A stretch of 64,000 bases of DNA from Streptomyces sp. RB17 (GCF_009604455.1 NZ_WEGL01000004.1:186001-250000); one strand, 5' to 3'; positions 8,116 to 17,644 are shown, counted from the first letter of the stretch. A program made the numbers and translations. Notes: a model not told the origin generated them from the letters alone.

Positions 8116-11100
8116 TCACCGCGCTCCGACCAGCGACTCCGCCTCCGCCTCCCGTCGCGCGAGCGCCCGCAGCGGCCCGTCCACCGCGAGAAGGTCCGCA
8201 TAGGTTCCCCGCTGCACCACCCGGCCCGCGTCGAGCACGATCACCTCGTCCACGGCCTCCAGCCCGGCCAGCCGGTGCGTGATCATCAGTGTCGTACGGC
8301 CCTGGGTGGCCGCCAGCAGATCGTCGGTCAGCGCGTCGGCGGTCGGCAGGTCCAGATGCTCGGCGGGCTCGTCGAGGACCAGGACGGGGAAGTCGGCCAG
8401 CAGGGCGCGAGCCAGCGCCAGCCGCTGTCGCTGACCGCCGGACAGCCGGGTCCCGTGCTCGCCGACCAGCGTGTCCAGGCCGTCGGGCAGCCCGTCCACC
8501 CAGTCCAGCAGCCGGGCCCGGTCCAGCGCCCGGCGCAACTCGGCCTCGGTGGCGCCCTTCCTGGCCAGCAGCAGGTTCTCGCGCACCGAGCTGTCGAAGA
8601 GATGCGCGTCCTGCGCACACAGCCCGACGAGCCGCCGTACGCCGTCACCGGCCAGCGCGTACGCGTCCACACCGGCGAGCGTGTACGAGCCCTCCCGCGG
8701 GTCGAGGAAGCGCAGCAGCACCTGGGCGAGGGTCGTCTTGCCGGCACCGGACGCGCCGATCACCGCGACCCGCCGCCCCTCCTCCAGGGTGAGATCGAAG
8801 CCGGCCAGGGCGTCCCGCCGCTGCCCCTCGTACCGCGCGGCCAGCCCCTTGACCACCACCGGGAACGGCGAGGCGGGCGACTGCCGGGGCCGCTCGGGCT
8901 CGCGCACGGGCTCCGGAGCGTCCAGCACCTCATGCACGCGCTCTGCGCTGTGACGTACCCGCTGCCGGTGGCGCACGGCGAGCGGCAGCCCCAGCACGGC
9001 TTCGAAGGCGGCCAGGGGAGTGAGCACGACCACGGCCATCGCCACACCGCCGAGCCGGCCCGCGGCCACCGCCTGGGCGCCGAAGAGTGCGGCCGCGGTG
9101 ACGGTCAGGCCGGAGATCAGCGCGGTCAGCCCGTCGCCGAGCGCGGTCACGGCGGCGGCGCGCGAGGCGATCCGGGTGAGGGTGCCGTCGGCTCGCCGGG
9201 CCGCGGCCGTACGGGCGGGCAGCGCGCCGGCGACGGTCAGCTCGGCAGTGCCGGTGAGCAGATCAGTCACGCGGGTGGCGAGGGCGCCCCGGGCCGGGGC
9301 CAGCCGTCGCTCGGTCCGCCGCGCCACCCTCGCCGTGACGAGCGGGACACCGATGCCGGCCGCCACGAGACCCGCCGCGAGGGCAGCTCCGGCCTCGGGG
9401 AGCAGCCAGGCCGTGAAGCCGACGGAGGCGGCGGAGACGGCGACGGCGACCGACGCGGGCAGCAGCCAGCGCAGCCAGTAGTCCTGGAGCTCATCCACGT
9501 CCGCGACCAGCCGGGTCAGTAGATCGCCGCGCCGGGCGGTCCGCAGCCCTGCGGGGGCAAGCCTCTCCAGCCGCCGGTACACGGCGACCCGCGTATCGGC
9601 GAGCATCCGCAGCACGGCGTCGTGCGACACCAGCCGCTCGGCGTACCGGAACACCGCCCGCCCGATCCCGAAGGCCCGCGTTGCCGTCACCGCCACCATC
9701 AGATACAGCACCGGAGGCTGCTGCGATGCCCGCGAGATGAGCCATCCCGAGGTCGCCATCAGCCCGACGGCACTACCGAGCGCCAGGCTGCCCAGCACCA
9801 ACGCCAGCACCAACCGCCCCCGCCGCGGCCCGGCCAGCGCACGAACCCGCGCAAGCACCCGCCGCGACCGCACCGAAGCTCCCGCGACCGAGCCACTTTC
9901 CAACTGCCCGCGTAGAGGCCCCGCCGGACCGCTCTGCAGCGAAGGGTCACCATCCAGCCCACCGAGCCCGGACGCCGGGGGGCCGCCATCGAGCCCACCG
10001 AGTCGAGTGGCGGGTGGGCGAGGACGGGGGTCCAGGGGTCGGAGCCCCGTAGCAGGCCGGCCGCAGCTCCGGGCGCTCGACAACTCGGCGCTCGACGACA
10101 CCGCGCTCGACAACGCCCCGTTCTCCAGCCGCACCACCCTGTCGGCAACCTCCAGCAACGCCGGCCGATGCACGACAAGCAACACCGTCCGCCCGGCAGC
10201 CAACCGCCGCACCGCCGCCACGACCTCCGCCTCCGTCCCCCCGTCCAGCGAGGCCGTCGGCTCGTCCAACAACAGCACGGGCCGGTCGGCGAGAAAGGCG
10301 CGGGCAAGAGCCAACCGCTGCCGCTGCCCCGCCGACAGCCCCGCCCCGTCCTCCCCGAGCACGGTCTCCGTCCCCTCGGGCAACGCGTCCACGAACTCCA
10401 GCGCACCCGCGTCCCGCAGCGCCCGCCGTACGGCACGTTCGTCCGCGTCGGGCCGCGCCAGCCGCACGTTCTCCGCGATGGTGTCGGCATACAGATGCGG
10501 CCGCTGCGGCACCCATGCGATCCGCGACCGCCACTCCTCCAGATCGAGTTCCACAAGATCCGCTCCCCCGATCCGCACCCGCCCCTCGCTGGGCAGGACG
10601 AACCCGAGCAACACGTTGAGCAGCGTCGACTTGCCCACCCCGCTGGGCCCCACCAGCGCGACCGTCTCTCCGGGCTCGACGCTGAACGACACATCCGTCA
10701 CGGCGTCCACCGAGCGACCGGGGTAGCGAACAGTGACCCCCTCGAAGGCCACGGCGCCCGACGGCACCGCACCCGTACCCGACGCCGGAACCGGCGTCTG
10801 CAGCACGCTGAAGATCTCCTCCGCGGCAGCCAGCCCCTCCGCCGCCGCGTGGTACTGCGCACCGACCTGCCGCAACGGGAGGTACGCCTCGGGCGCCAGC
10901 ACGAGGATCACCAGGCCGATGTACAGATCCATGTCACCGTGCACGAGTCGCATGCCGATCGTCACCGCGACCAGAGCGACCGACAGTGTGGCGAGCAACT
11001 CCAGCGCGAAGGAGGAGACGAAGGCGATCCGCAGGGTCCGCAGGGTGGCCTGCCGGTACTCTCCGGTGATCCGGCGGATGGACTCGGCCTGCGCCTTGGC

Positions 11101-11745
11101 CCGGCCGAACACCTTCAGCGTGGGCAGTCCGGCGACCACGTCCAGGAAGTGCCCCGACAACTGGGACAGCAACCGCCACTGACGATCCATCCGGGACTGG
11201 GTGGCCCAGCCGATCAGCATCATGAAGAGCGGGATGAGAGGCAGGGTGCCGACGATGATCGCAGCCGACACCCAGTCCTCGGTGACGATCCGCGCCAGCA
11301 CCGCCACCGGAACGACCACCGCGAGCCCCAGTTGCGGCAGATACCGCGAGAAATAGTCATCCAGGGCGTCGACCCCGCGCGTGGCCAGCGTCACCAGCGA
11401 ACCGGTGCGCTGCCCGGCCAGCCACCCGGGACCGAGCGCCGCCGCCCGGTCGAGGAGCCGCCCTCGCAGTTCCGACTTCACCGCCGCGCTCGCTCGATGG
11501 GCGGCGAGTTCGGTGAGCCACGCGACAACCGATCGGCCAACGGCCACGGCGGCCAACAGCAGCAGGGGAGTGCGCAGTTCAGTGACGGACTGCCCGTGCT
11601 GGAACGCACCGACGACGACCTCGGCGATGAGCATCGCCTGGGCGATGACCAGCCCCGCACCGACGGCCCCCAGGCCGACGACCGCCGCGAGGAACAGACG
11701 CGTGGCGCGGGCGTAGCGCAGCAGACGCGGATCGATTGGTTTCAC
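8116..11745 (-). CDS. cydCD: Fused thiol-reductant ABC exporter CydCD (CydD half followed by CydC half)
   Basis: 1209 residues in one chain, where many bacteria use two genes. The exporter moves cysteine and/or glutathione-type thiols out of the cytoplasm and is needed to assemble cytochrome bd. Half one (residues about 1-545) has six membrane helices, Walker A GPSGVGKST, signature LSAGQRQRLALARA and Walker B VLLLDEPTA. A proline- and glycine-rich linker of about 90 residues contains GLGGLDG-type repeats. Half two (about 640-1209) has its own membrane domain, Walker A GASGAGKTT, LSGGQRQRLALARALL and VLVLDEPAEHLD. It follows cydB by about 60 bp. The likely GTG start at 11745 lies inside a perfect parS site. 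Confidence 0.95.
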   Translation of the reverse strand: MKPIDPRLLRYARATRLFLAAVVGLGAVGAGLVIAQAMLIAEVVVGAFQHGQSVTELRTPLLLLAAVAVGRSVVAWLTELAAHRASAAVKSELRGRLLDRAAALGPGWLAGQRTGSLVTLATRGVDALDDYFSRYLPQLGLAVVVPVAVLARIVTEDWVSAAIIVGTLPLIPLFMMLIGWATQSRMDRQWRLLSQLSGHFLDVVAGLPTLKVFGRAKAQAESIRRITGEYRQATLRTLRIAFVSSFALELLATLSVALVAVTIGMRLVHGDMDLYIGLVILVLAPEAYLPLRQVGAQYHAAAEGLAAAEEIFSVLQTPVPASGTGAVPSGAVAFEGVTVRYPGRSVDAVTDVSFSVEPGETVALVGPSGVGKSTLLNVLLGFVLPSEGRVRIGGADLVELDLEEWRSRIAWVPQRPHLYADTIAENVRLARPDADERAVRRALRDAGALEFVDALPEGTETVLGEDGAGLSAGQRQRLALARAFLADRPVLLLDEPTASLDGGTEAEVVAAVRRLAAGRTVLLVVHRPALLEVADRVVRLENGALSSAVSSSAELSSARSCGRPATGLRPLDPRPRPPATRLGGLDGGPPASGLGGLDGDPSLQSGPAGPLRGQLESGSVAGASVRSRRVLARVRALAGPRRGRLVLALVLGSLALGSAVGLMATSGWLISRASQQPPVLYLMVAVTATRAFGIGRAVFRYAERLVSHDAVLRMLADTRVAVYRRLERLAPAGLRTARRGDLLTRLVADVDELQDYWLRWLLPASVAVAVSAASVGFTAWLLPEAGAALAAGLVAAGIGVPLVTARVARRTERRLAPARGALATRVTDLLTGTAELTVAGALPARTAAARRADGTLTRIASRAAAVTALGDGLTALISGLTVTAAALFGAQAVAAGRLGGVAMAVVVLTPLAAFEAVLGLPLAVRHRQRVRHSAERVHEVLDAPEPVREPERPRQSPASPFPVVVKGLAARYEGQRRDALAGFDLTLEEGRRVAVIGASGAGKTTLAQVLLRFLDPREGSYTLAGVDAYALAGDGVRRLVGLCAQDAHLFDSSVRENLLLARKGATEAELRRALDRARLLDWVDGLPDGLDTLVGEHGTRLSGGQRQRLALARALLADFPVLVLDEPAEHLDLPTADALTDDLLAATQGRTTLMITHRLAGLEAVDEVIVLDAGRVVQRGTYADLLAVDGPLRALARREAEAESLVGAR

Positions 11746-11752
11746 GTGAAAC
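11739..11752. promoter_or_regulatory. parS site (exact), overlapping the cydCD start codon
   Basis: GTTTCACGTGAAAC, the perfect Streptomyces ParB-binding palindrome. The GTG of its right half, read on the minus strand, is the predicted cydCD start codon, so the site is simultaneously coding and a segregation site. Confidence 0.93.
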
Positions 11753-11775
11753 GTGCCCTTCGGCCCAGGGGGTGT

Positions 11776-11789
11776 GTTTCACGTGCAAC
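11776..11789. promoter_or_regulatory. parS-like site, one mismatch
   Basis: GTTTCACGTGCAAC differs from the parS palindrome at one base. It lies 23 bp from the exact site at 11739 in the cydB-cydCD gap, forming a closely spaced pair. Confidence 0.75.
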
Positions 11790-11803
11790 ACACCCCGACG
11801 GAC

Positions 11804-12823
11804 TCAGTGCGCGGCGCCGGCCGCAGCATCCGGAGCGATGTGCTGCGTGCCGATCCGCTTGCGGAAGACCCAGTAGGTCCAGCCCTGGTAGAGCAGGACG
11901 AGCGGCGTGGCGATGGCCGCCAGCCAGGTCATGATCTTCAGGGTGTAGGGGCTCGACGAGGCGTTGGTGACTGTCAGGCTCCAGTCCCCGTTGAGCGTGG
12001 ACGGCATGACGTTCGGGAAGAGCGAGAGGAAGAGCATCGCCACGGCGGCCACGATGGTGACGCCGGACAGCGCGAACGCCCATCCCTCACGCCCGAACTG
12101 GTTGGCCACCAGCGCGGTGGCCAGCGCGGCGACCGCCACGACGAGTGCCACCAGGCTCTTGTCGTCACCGCTGTCGGCCTGCGTCCACAGCAGGAAGCCG
12201 AGCGCCACGACGGCCGTGGCGAGACCGACCCACAGAGCCAGTTTCCGTGCCCGTACCCGGATGTCCCCCATGGTCTTGAGCGCGGTGAACACGGCTCCGT
12301 GGAAGGTGAACAGCGTGAGCGTCACCACACCGCCGAGGAGGGCATAGGGGTTGAGCAGGTCCCAGACGGTGCCGACGTACTCGAAGTGCTGGTCGATCTT
12401 CACGCCCCGCACGATGTTCCCGAAGGCCACGCCCCACAGGAACGCCGGGATCAGCGAGGTCCAGAAGATCGCCGTCTCCCAGTTGCGCTGCCAGTTCTCC
12501 TCGGGCCGCTTGGCCCGGTACTCGAAGGCGACTCCCCGGACGATCAGGCAGACCAGGATGACCAGCAGCGGCAGGTAGAAGCCGGAGAAGAGGGTGGCGT
12601 ACCACTCCGGGAACGCGGCGAAGGTCGCGCCACCGGCCGTGAGCAGCCACACCTCGTTGCCGTCCCAGACGGGTCCGATGGTGTTGATCAGCACCCGTCG
12701 CTCCGGCCGGTTGCGGGCCAGCAGCTTGGTGAGGATGCCGACCCCGAAGTCGAACCCCTCCAGGAAGAAGTAGCCGGTCCACAGGACCGCGATCAGGACG
12801 AACCAGACGTCGTGAAGTTCCAT
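11804..12823 (-). CDS. cydB: Cytochrome bd oxidase subunit II
   Basis: 339 residues from the ATG at 12823, with MELHDVWFVLIAVLWTGYF at the start. The family signature GYFFLEGFDFGVG follows at once, then the expected multi-helix membrane protein (PVWDGNEVWL near residue 55, FHGAVFTALKTMGD near 190). It pairs with CydA in the plasma membrane to form the high-affinity quinol oxidase used under low oxygen. The gene starts 16 bp after cydA, and cydCD follows, so the three form one operon. A G-rich ribosome-binding site precedes the ATG. Confidence 0.96.
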   Translation of the reverse strand: MELHDVWFVLIAVLWTGYFFLEGFDFGVGILTKLLARNRPERRVLINTIGPVWDGNEVWLLTAGGATFAAFPEWYATLFSGFYLPLLVILVCLIVRGVAFEYRAKRPEENWQRNWETAIFWTSLIPAFLWGVAFGNIVRGVKIDQHFEYVGTVWDLLNPYALLGGVVTLTLFTFHGAVFTALKTMGDIRVRARKLALWVGLATAVVALGFLLWTQADSGDDKSLVALVVAVAALATALVANQFGREGWAFALSGVTIVAAVAMLFLSLFPNVMPSTLNGDWSLTVTNASSSPYTLKIMTWLAAIATPLVLLYQGWTYWVFRKRIGTQHIAPDAAAGAAH

Positions 12824-12839
12824 GACTGTTCCCCCCGGC

Positions 12840-14348
12840 CTAGTACGAGAAGGCCATCGGCTTGTCGGCGTCACGCGTGTCGCCGCCGATCTTCGTGGGC
12901 GGGTTGAGGTCGGCCTCGGTCAGCTCGGGCGGGCCGGCCTTGACGTACTTCGCGAGCAGCTTGACCTCGACCACGGCGAGGATCGCGTACAGCGAGGCGA
13001 AGACGATCATCGAGGTGAGGACCTCTCCCTGGGAGACACCGGGGGAGACCGCGTGCCGGGTCTGCAGGACGCCGTAGACGGCCCACGGCTGGCGGCCCAT
13101 CTCGGTGAAGATCCAGCCCCAGGAGTTGGCGATCAGCGGGAAAGCCAGGGTCCAGATGGCGACGCGCCAGAACCAGGGCGTGAGCTTGGGGCTGAGTGCC
13201 TTGTTCTTGAAGAGCACCAGGTGCGGCACCTCGTCCTCGCCGACGCGCAGATGCTGCGGAAGCATGAACTTCTTGCGGGTCAGCCACAGTCCGGCCAGGC
13301 CGATGGCGAACGAGGCCATGCCGAACCCGATCATCCAGCGGAAGCCCCAGAAGGCGACGGGGATGTTGGGCCGGTAGTCGCCCGGACCGAACTTCTGCTG
13401 CTCGGCCTTGTTGACGTCGTTGATACCAGGGACGTACGAGGTGAAGTCGTCGTCGGCGAGGAAGGACAGCAGGCCGGGGATCTCTATGGCCACGGTGTTG
13501 TGGCCCTTCTCGACATCGCCGTAGGCGAAGATCGAGAAGGGCGCCGGCTTCTGGCCGTCCCACAGCGCCTCGGCCGCCGCCATCTTCATCGGCTGCTGCT
13601 TGAACATGACCTTGCCGAGGGTGTCCCCGCTGACCGCGGTGAGCAGACCGGCGATGACCACGGTGACCAGGCCGAGCCGCAGCGAGGTCTTCATCTCGCG
13701 GATGTGCTTCTTGCGGGCCAGGTGATAGGCGGCGATGCCCACCATGAAGGCGCCGCCGGTCAGGAAGGCCGCGGACAGGGTGTGGAAGGCCTGGCTCAGG
13801 GCGGTGTTCTGGGTGAGCACGGCCCAGAAGTCGGTCAGTTCGGCCCGGCCCTTCGCCTTGTCGATCTTGTAGCCGACCGGGTGCTGCATCCAGGAGTTGG
13901 CCGCGAGGATGAAGTACGCCGACAGGATCGTGCCGATCGAGACCATCCAGATGCAGGCCAGGTGGATCTTCTTGGGCAGCTTGTCCCAGCCGAAGATCCA
14001 CAGGCCGATGAAGGTGGACTCGAAGAAGAACGCGATCAGCGCCTCGAAGGCGAGCGGCGCACCGAAGATGTCACCGACGAAGCGCGAGTAGTCGGACCAG
14101 TTCATGCCGAACTGGAACTCCTGCACGATGCCCGTGACCACGCCCATGGCGATGTTGATCAGGAAGAGCTTGCCCCAGAACTTCGTCGCTCTGAGGTACT
14201 TCTCCTTCTCCGTGCGCACCCAGGCCGTCTGCAGCCCGGCCGTGAGGGCGGCCAGGGAGATGGTCAGCGGGACGAACAGGAAGTGGTAGACGGTGGTGAT
14301 GCCGAACTGCCAGCGCGCCAGTGTCTCCGGCGCCAGAGCCAGGTCCAC
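12840..14348 (-). CDS. cydA: Cytochrome bd oxidase subunit I
   Basis: 502 residues from a GTG at 14348 preceded by AAGGAGAG at good spacing. CydA holds the three haems and the quinol site. Visible marks are WQFGITTVYHFLFVPLTI with the early haem-ligand histidine, the GRQPW motif (EMGRQPWAVYGVLQT) near residue 425, and nine or so membrane helices. The Q-loop between helices 6 and 7 is short, as in Gram-positive CydA. It is the first gene of cydA-cydB-cydCD, behind a Rex operator. Confidence 0.97.
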   Translation of the reverse strand: MDLALAPETLARWQFGITTVYHFLFVPLTISLAALTAGLQTAWVRTEKEKYLRATKFWGKLFLINIAMGVVTGIVQEFQFGMNWSDYSRFVGDIFGAPLAFEALIAFFFESTFIGLWIFGWDKLPKKIHLACIWMVSIGTILSAYFILAANSWMQHPVGYKIDKAKGRAELTDFWAVLTQNTALSQAFHTLSAAFLTGGAFMVGIAAYHLARKKHIREMKTSLRLGLVTVVIAGLLTAVSGDTLGKVMFKQQPMKMAAAEALWDGQKPAPFSIFAYGDVEKGHNTVAIEIPGLLSFLADDDFTSYVPGINDVNKAEQQKFGPGDYRPNIPVAFWGFRWMIGFGMASFAIGLAGLWLTRKKFMLPQHLRVGEDEVPHLVLFKNKALSPKLTPWFWRVAIWTLAFPLIANSWGWIFTEMGRQPWAVYGVLQTRHAVSPGVSQGEVLTSMIVFASLYAILAVVEVKLLAKYVKAGPPELTEADLNPPTKIGGDTRDADKPMAFSY

Positions 14349-14431
14349 GTCGTCACTCTCCTTACTACGGCGTGGTACAGCGGCGGTTTGCCCTGTTTAT
14401 CGCGCACATACAGGGCGAACGGGGACGCGCT

Positions 14432-14447
14432 TGTGAACGCGTTCACA
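14432..14447. promoter_or_regulatory. Rex operator in the cydA promoter
   Basis: TGTGAACGCGTTCACA is a perfect 16-bp palindrome matching the redox repressor Rex site of Streptomyces (TGTGAAC-N2-GTTCACA type). Rex senses NADH/NAD+ and releases DNA when NADH rises, turning on cydABCD when oxygen limits respiration. The site lies 84 bp upstream of the cydA start codon. A half-site-like TTCACA at 14448-14453 follows it. Confidence 0.92.
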
Positions 14448-14558
14448 TTCACAAGCCATTATGACGCACTGATTTTCGGCCTAGTAGGGCGGGGTGGCCC
14501 TATCGCCACCGCGTCAAGACCTTGGCAGCGACTTCAACATCTTGTTGAATTGCGCGCC

Positions 14559-14936
14559 ATGCAGATACGTATCTCCTGGCCCACGGGCAACATCACCGCG
14601 ACCCTCGACGCCGACACACCGACGGCACAGGCCCTCGCCAAGGCGCTGCCATTCACCTCCAGCGCCCACACATGGGGCGAGGAGGTGTATTTCGACACAG
14701 GTGTCGCTGTTTCACGTGAAACGGACGCCCGGCAGGTCGTGGAGCCGGGCACGGTGGCCTTCTGGACGGACGGCGACGCGCTCGCCCTCCCCTACGGCCC
14801 GACCCCGATCTCGCGAGGCGACGAGTGCCGCCTCGCGAGCCCCTGCAACATCCTCGGAAGCCTGGACGGGGACGCCCGAGCGCTGGCGACCGTACGAGAC
14901 GGCGACCCCATCCGTGTGGAACTGATCGACGAGTAG
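14559..14936 (+). CDS. Cyclophilin-like fold protein
   Basis: 125 residues from the ATG at 14559. The stretch TATLDADTPTAQALAKALPF, followed by TWGEEVYFDTGV and PGTVAFWTDGDALALPYGPTP, matches the small bacterial cyclophilin-like fold family. Those proteins share the beta-barrel but usually lack peptidyl-prolyl isomerase residues, and their function is unknown. An exact parS site lies within the coding region and is translated as VSRET. It is divergent from cydA and convergent with the aminotransferase gene. Confidence 0.82.
   Translation: MQIRISWPTGNITATLDADTPTAQALAKALPFTSSAHTWGEEVYFDTGVAVSRETDARQVVEPGTVAFWTDGDALALPYGPTPISRGDECRLASPCNILGSLDGDARALATVRDGDPIRVELIDE
14709..14722. promoter_or_regulatory. 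parS site (exact), inside a coding sequence
   Basis: Perfect GTTTCACGTGAAAC within the cyclophilin-fold gene, read in frame through Val-Ser-Arg-Glu-Thr near its middle. Most other sites in this window are intergenic. Confidence 0.92.
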
Positions 14937-14949
14937 AGCCTGCGCCGGG

Positions 14950-16029
14950 CTACAGCTCCTTGCGGAACGCCTCCGTCACCTTCAGGAAGATGTCGTTCGC
15001 CTCGGTCTCTCCGACCGTAACCCGCACACCCTCGCCCGGGAACGGCCGGACCACCACACCGTGCTGTTCACAGGCCTGAGCGAATGCGACCGTACGCTCC
15101 CCCAGCCGCAGCCACACGAAATTCGCCTGCGTCTCCGGCACGGTCCAGCCCTGGCCGCGCAGTGCGTCGACCACGCGCGTGCGCTCGCACACCAGCGAGC
15201 CGACCCGGCCGAGCAGCTCGTCCTCGGCCCGCAGCGAGGCGATCGCCGCCTCCTGCGCGAGCTGGCTGACACCGAAGGGCACCGCCGTCTTGCGCAGTGC
15301 CGCCGCGACCGGCTCATGGGCGATCGCGAAACCGACACGCAGCCCGGCGAGCCCGTAGGCCTTGGAGAAGGTGCGCAGAACGCAGACGTTGGGCCGGTTC
15401 CGGTACAACTCGACGCCGTCGGGCACCTCGGGGTCGCGGATGAACTCGCGATAGGCCTCGTCCAGCACCACCAGGACATCGCCGGGCACCCGGTCGAGGA
15501 ACCGCTCCAGCTCGGCCCGCCGCACCACCGTGCCGGTCGGGTTGTTGGGGTTGCAGACGAAGATCAGACGCGTCCGGTCGGTGATCGCCTCCGCCATCGC
15601 GTCCAGGTCGTGCACATCGCCGGACGTGAGCGGCACCTGCACCGACCGGGCGCCGCTGATCTGCGTGATGATCGGGTACGCCTCGAAGGAACGCCAGGCG
15701 TAGATCACCTCGTCGCCGGGACCGCTGGTGGCCTGGATGAGCTGCTGGGCGACACCGACCGAGCCGGTGCCGGTGGCCAGGTGGGAGACCGGGACGCCGA
15801 AGCGTTCCGACAGCTCGGTCATCAGCCCGGTGCACGCCATGTCCGGGTAGCGGTTGAAGTCGCGGGCGGCCGCCGTCACGCTCTCCATCACGCCGGGCAG
15901 CGGCGGGTACGGATTCTCGTTGGAGGACAGCTTGTAGGCGACCGGCCCGCCGGCCGCGGCGGGCTTGCCCGGCTTGTAGGTGGGGATACCCTCCAGCTCG
16001 GCGCGCAGCTTGGGGCTCGTCTCGCTCAC
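14950..16029 (-). CDS. hisC: Histidinol-phosphate/aromatic aminotransferase, HisC family
   Basis: 359 residues from the GTG at 16029, chosen because GAGGAGG lies seven bases upstream; an in-frame upstream extension lacks such a site. It is a fold-type I PLP enzyme: YKLSSNENPYPPLPGV at the N-terminus, FVCNPNNPTGT near residue 160, DEAYREF, and the PLP lysine in FSKAYGLAGLRVGFAI near 225. It lies outside any his operon, like mycobacterial hisC2/pat, so it may serve aromatic amino acids as well as or instead of histidine. Confidence 0.9.
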   Translation of the reverse strand: MSETSPKLRAELEGIPTYKPGKPAAAGGPVAYKLSSNENPYPPLPGVMESVTAAARDFNRYPDMACTGLMTELSERFGVPVSHLATGTGSVGVAQQLIQATSGPGDEVIYAWRSFEAYPIITQISGARSVQVPLTSGDVHDLDAMAEAITDRTRLIFVCNPNNPTGTVVRRAELERFLDRVPGDVLVVLDEAYREFIRDPEVPDGVELYRNRPNVCVLRTFSKAYGLAGLRVGFAIAHEPVAAALRKTAVPFGVSQLAQEAAIASLRAEDELLGRVGSLVCERTRVVDALRGQGWTVPETQANFVWLRLGERTVAFAQACEQHGVVVRPFPGEGVRVTVGETEANDIFLKVTEAFRKEL

Positions 16030-16459
16030 CGCAGTCCTCCTCGCGACCACCGGCGGTCCGTCGACACCGCCGGCTTCCAATACTCCTCACCTTATGAGGA
16101 TTCGGCCCGGGTGCGTACAGGTGGCGGCCCGGCAAAACGTGAACCGCATCCGGCCCGACGCCATCCCGGGGCATCACGTACGAAGGCGTGCGTTTCAGGG
16201 GGCGCGCCGTACATATATCTACGCGCCGGTAGCTCGCGCCGTGGCGCGCATCACCCGTGCAGGTGAGTTGAGACCTCTTCGAGACATCGAGCAGTTGGCA
16301 GGTTCATACGCGCCACCACGCCACGTCCTGCTGCAGGATCGTTCAACTGACTGTCTTTCTAAGGTAGTTGATCCCCAACGACCATGCAGAAACGTGCCTG
16401 TCAACGCGTGCATATGCGTCCGCACTACCCCACCGCATGAGCCCTACTATCGGCTCGCC
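16030..16459. other. 430-bp divergent promoter region, no gene seen
   Basis: The gap separates the divergent aminotransferase and LacI-type genes. It has AT-rich stretches (around 16208-16220 and 16340-16372) suited to promoters. GGCGCG (16201-16206) and CGCGCC (16222-16227) form a spaced inverted repeat around an ATATAT core. I see no tRNA fold and no convincing small ORF. Confidence 0.5.
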
Positions 16460-17572
16460 ATGACAGCAGCAGGGAAGCACCAGGTGAGCCGCGCGGAAAC
16501 CTCACGTCGAGGCAGTCGGCCGGGCCGGGCGGGCATCAGAGACGTGGCCGCCGCCGCCGGAGTCTCCATCACGACCGTCTCCGACGCCCTCAACGGGAAG
16601 GGCCGGCTCCCGGACGCCACCCGGCGCCATGTCCGCGAGGTCGCCGACCGGCTGGGATACCGTCCCTCCGCCGCCGCCCGCACCCTCCGTACCGGCAAGT
16701 CGGGTCTGATCGGCCTGACCGTGACGACGTACGGGGATGAACCTTTCACCTTCACGGAGTTCGCGTACTTCGCCGAGATGGCACGGGCCGCCACCTCGGC
16801 AGCGCTCGCCCGCGGCTACGCCCTCGTGATCCTGCCCGCGACCTCCCGCCACGACGTGTGGTCCAACGTCGCGCTCGACGGCACCGTTGTCATCGACCCG
16901 TCCGACCAGGACCCGGTGGTGACGGAACTCGTCCGGCAGGGACTGCCGGTCGTGTCCGACGGCCGCCCGGCGGGCTCGCTGCCGGTCACCGCCTGGGTGG
17001 ACAATGACCACGAGGCCGCGGTCCTCGGCATCCTCGACCACCTCGCCGCCGCCGGCGCCCGCCGCATCGGCCTGCTCACGGGCACGACGACGGACACGTA
17101 CACCCATCTGTCCACCACCGCCTACCTGCGCTGGTGCGAGCGGGTCGGCCAGGACCCGGTCTACGAGGCCTACCCGGCGCACGACCCGTGCGCGGGCGCC
17201 GTCGCCGCCGACCGGCTGCTCGCCCGCCCCGACCGGCCCGACGCGGTCTACGGCCTGTTCGACCCCAACGGCACCGACCTGCTCGCCGCCGCCCGGCGCT
17301 ACGGGCTCCGCGTCCCCGACGACCTGCTGCTCGTGTGCTGCAGCGAGTCCATGGTGTACGCCAGCACCGAGCCGCCCATCACCACACTCTCCCTCAAGCC
17401 CCGCCGCATCGGCACCGCGGTCGTCCAGCTCCTCATCGACGCCATCGAGGGCGTCGAGTCGGACCAGCCGGTCGAGCAGGTGATACCGACCGAGCTGATC
17501 GTGCGCACCTCGTCGCAGCGCCGCCCGCCGCGGACGACGGTCAGCCCGCCGCGGACGCCGGACGAGCGATAG
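16460..17572 (+). CDS. LacI-family transcriptional regulator
   Basis: About 370 residues from the ATG at 16460; a GTG at 16484 is an alternative. Around residue 26-75 is a LacI helix-turn-helix plus hinge: IRDVAAAAGVSITTVSDALN, then RRHVREVADRLGYRPSAAAR. The C-terminal periplasmic-binding-like domain ends in TTLSLKPRRIGTAVVQLLI. Family members repress sugar-utilisation genes and respond to a sugar ligand. No transport or catabolic operon adjoins it, so it may act in trans or control itself. A strong terminator-like hairpin follows. Confidence 0.9.
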   Translation: MTAAGKHQVSRAETSRRGSRPGRAGIRDVAAAAGVSITTVSDALNGKGRLPDATRRHVREVADRLGYRPSAAARTLRTGKSGLIGLTVTTYGDEPFTFTEFAYFAEMARAATSAALARGYALVILPATSRHDVWSNVALDGTVVIDPSDQDPVVTELVRQGLPVVSDGRPAGSLPVTAWVDNDHEAAVLGILDHLAAAGARRIGLLTGTTTDTYTHLSTTAYLRWCERVGQDPVYEAYPAHDPCAGAVAADRLLARPDRPDAVYGLFDPNGTDLLAAARRYGLRVPDDLLLVCCSESMVYASTEPPITTLSLKPRRIGTAVVQLLIDAIEGVESDQPVEQVIPTELIVRTSSQRRPPRTTVSPPRTPDER

Positions 17573-17644
17573 GGCCGGAAAGCGGGGCGCTCACCCCGTG
17601 CGCGCTCCGGCCGAGGGAGGGGGCTCGGCGGGCCGACGACCGGC

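Noticed and set aside
12822..14558. Upstream part of a long open plus-strand frame ahead of the cyclophilin-fold gene
   Set aside because: This stretch is antisense to cydA; only the part from 14559 looks coding.
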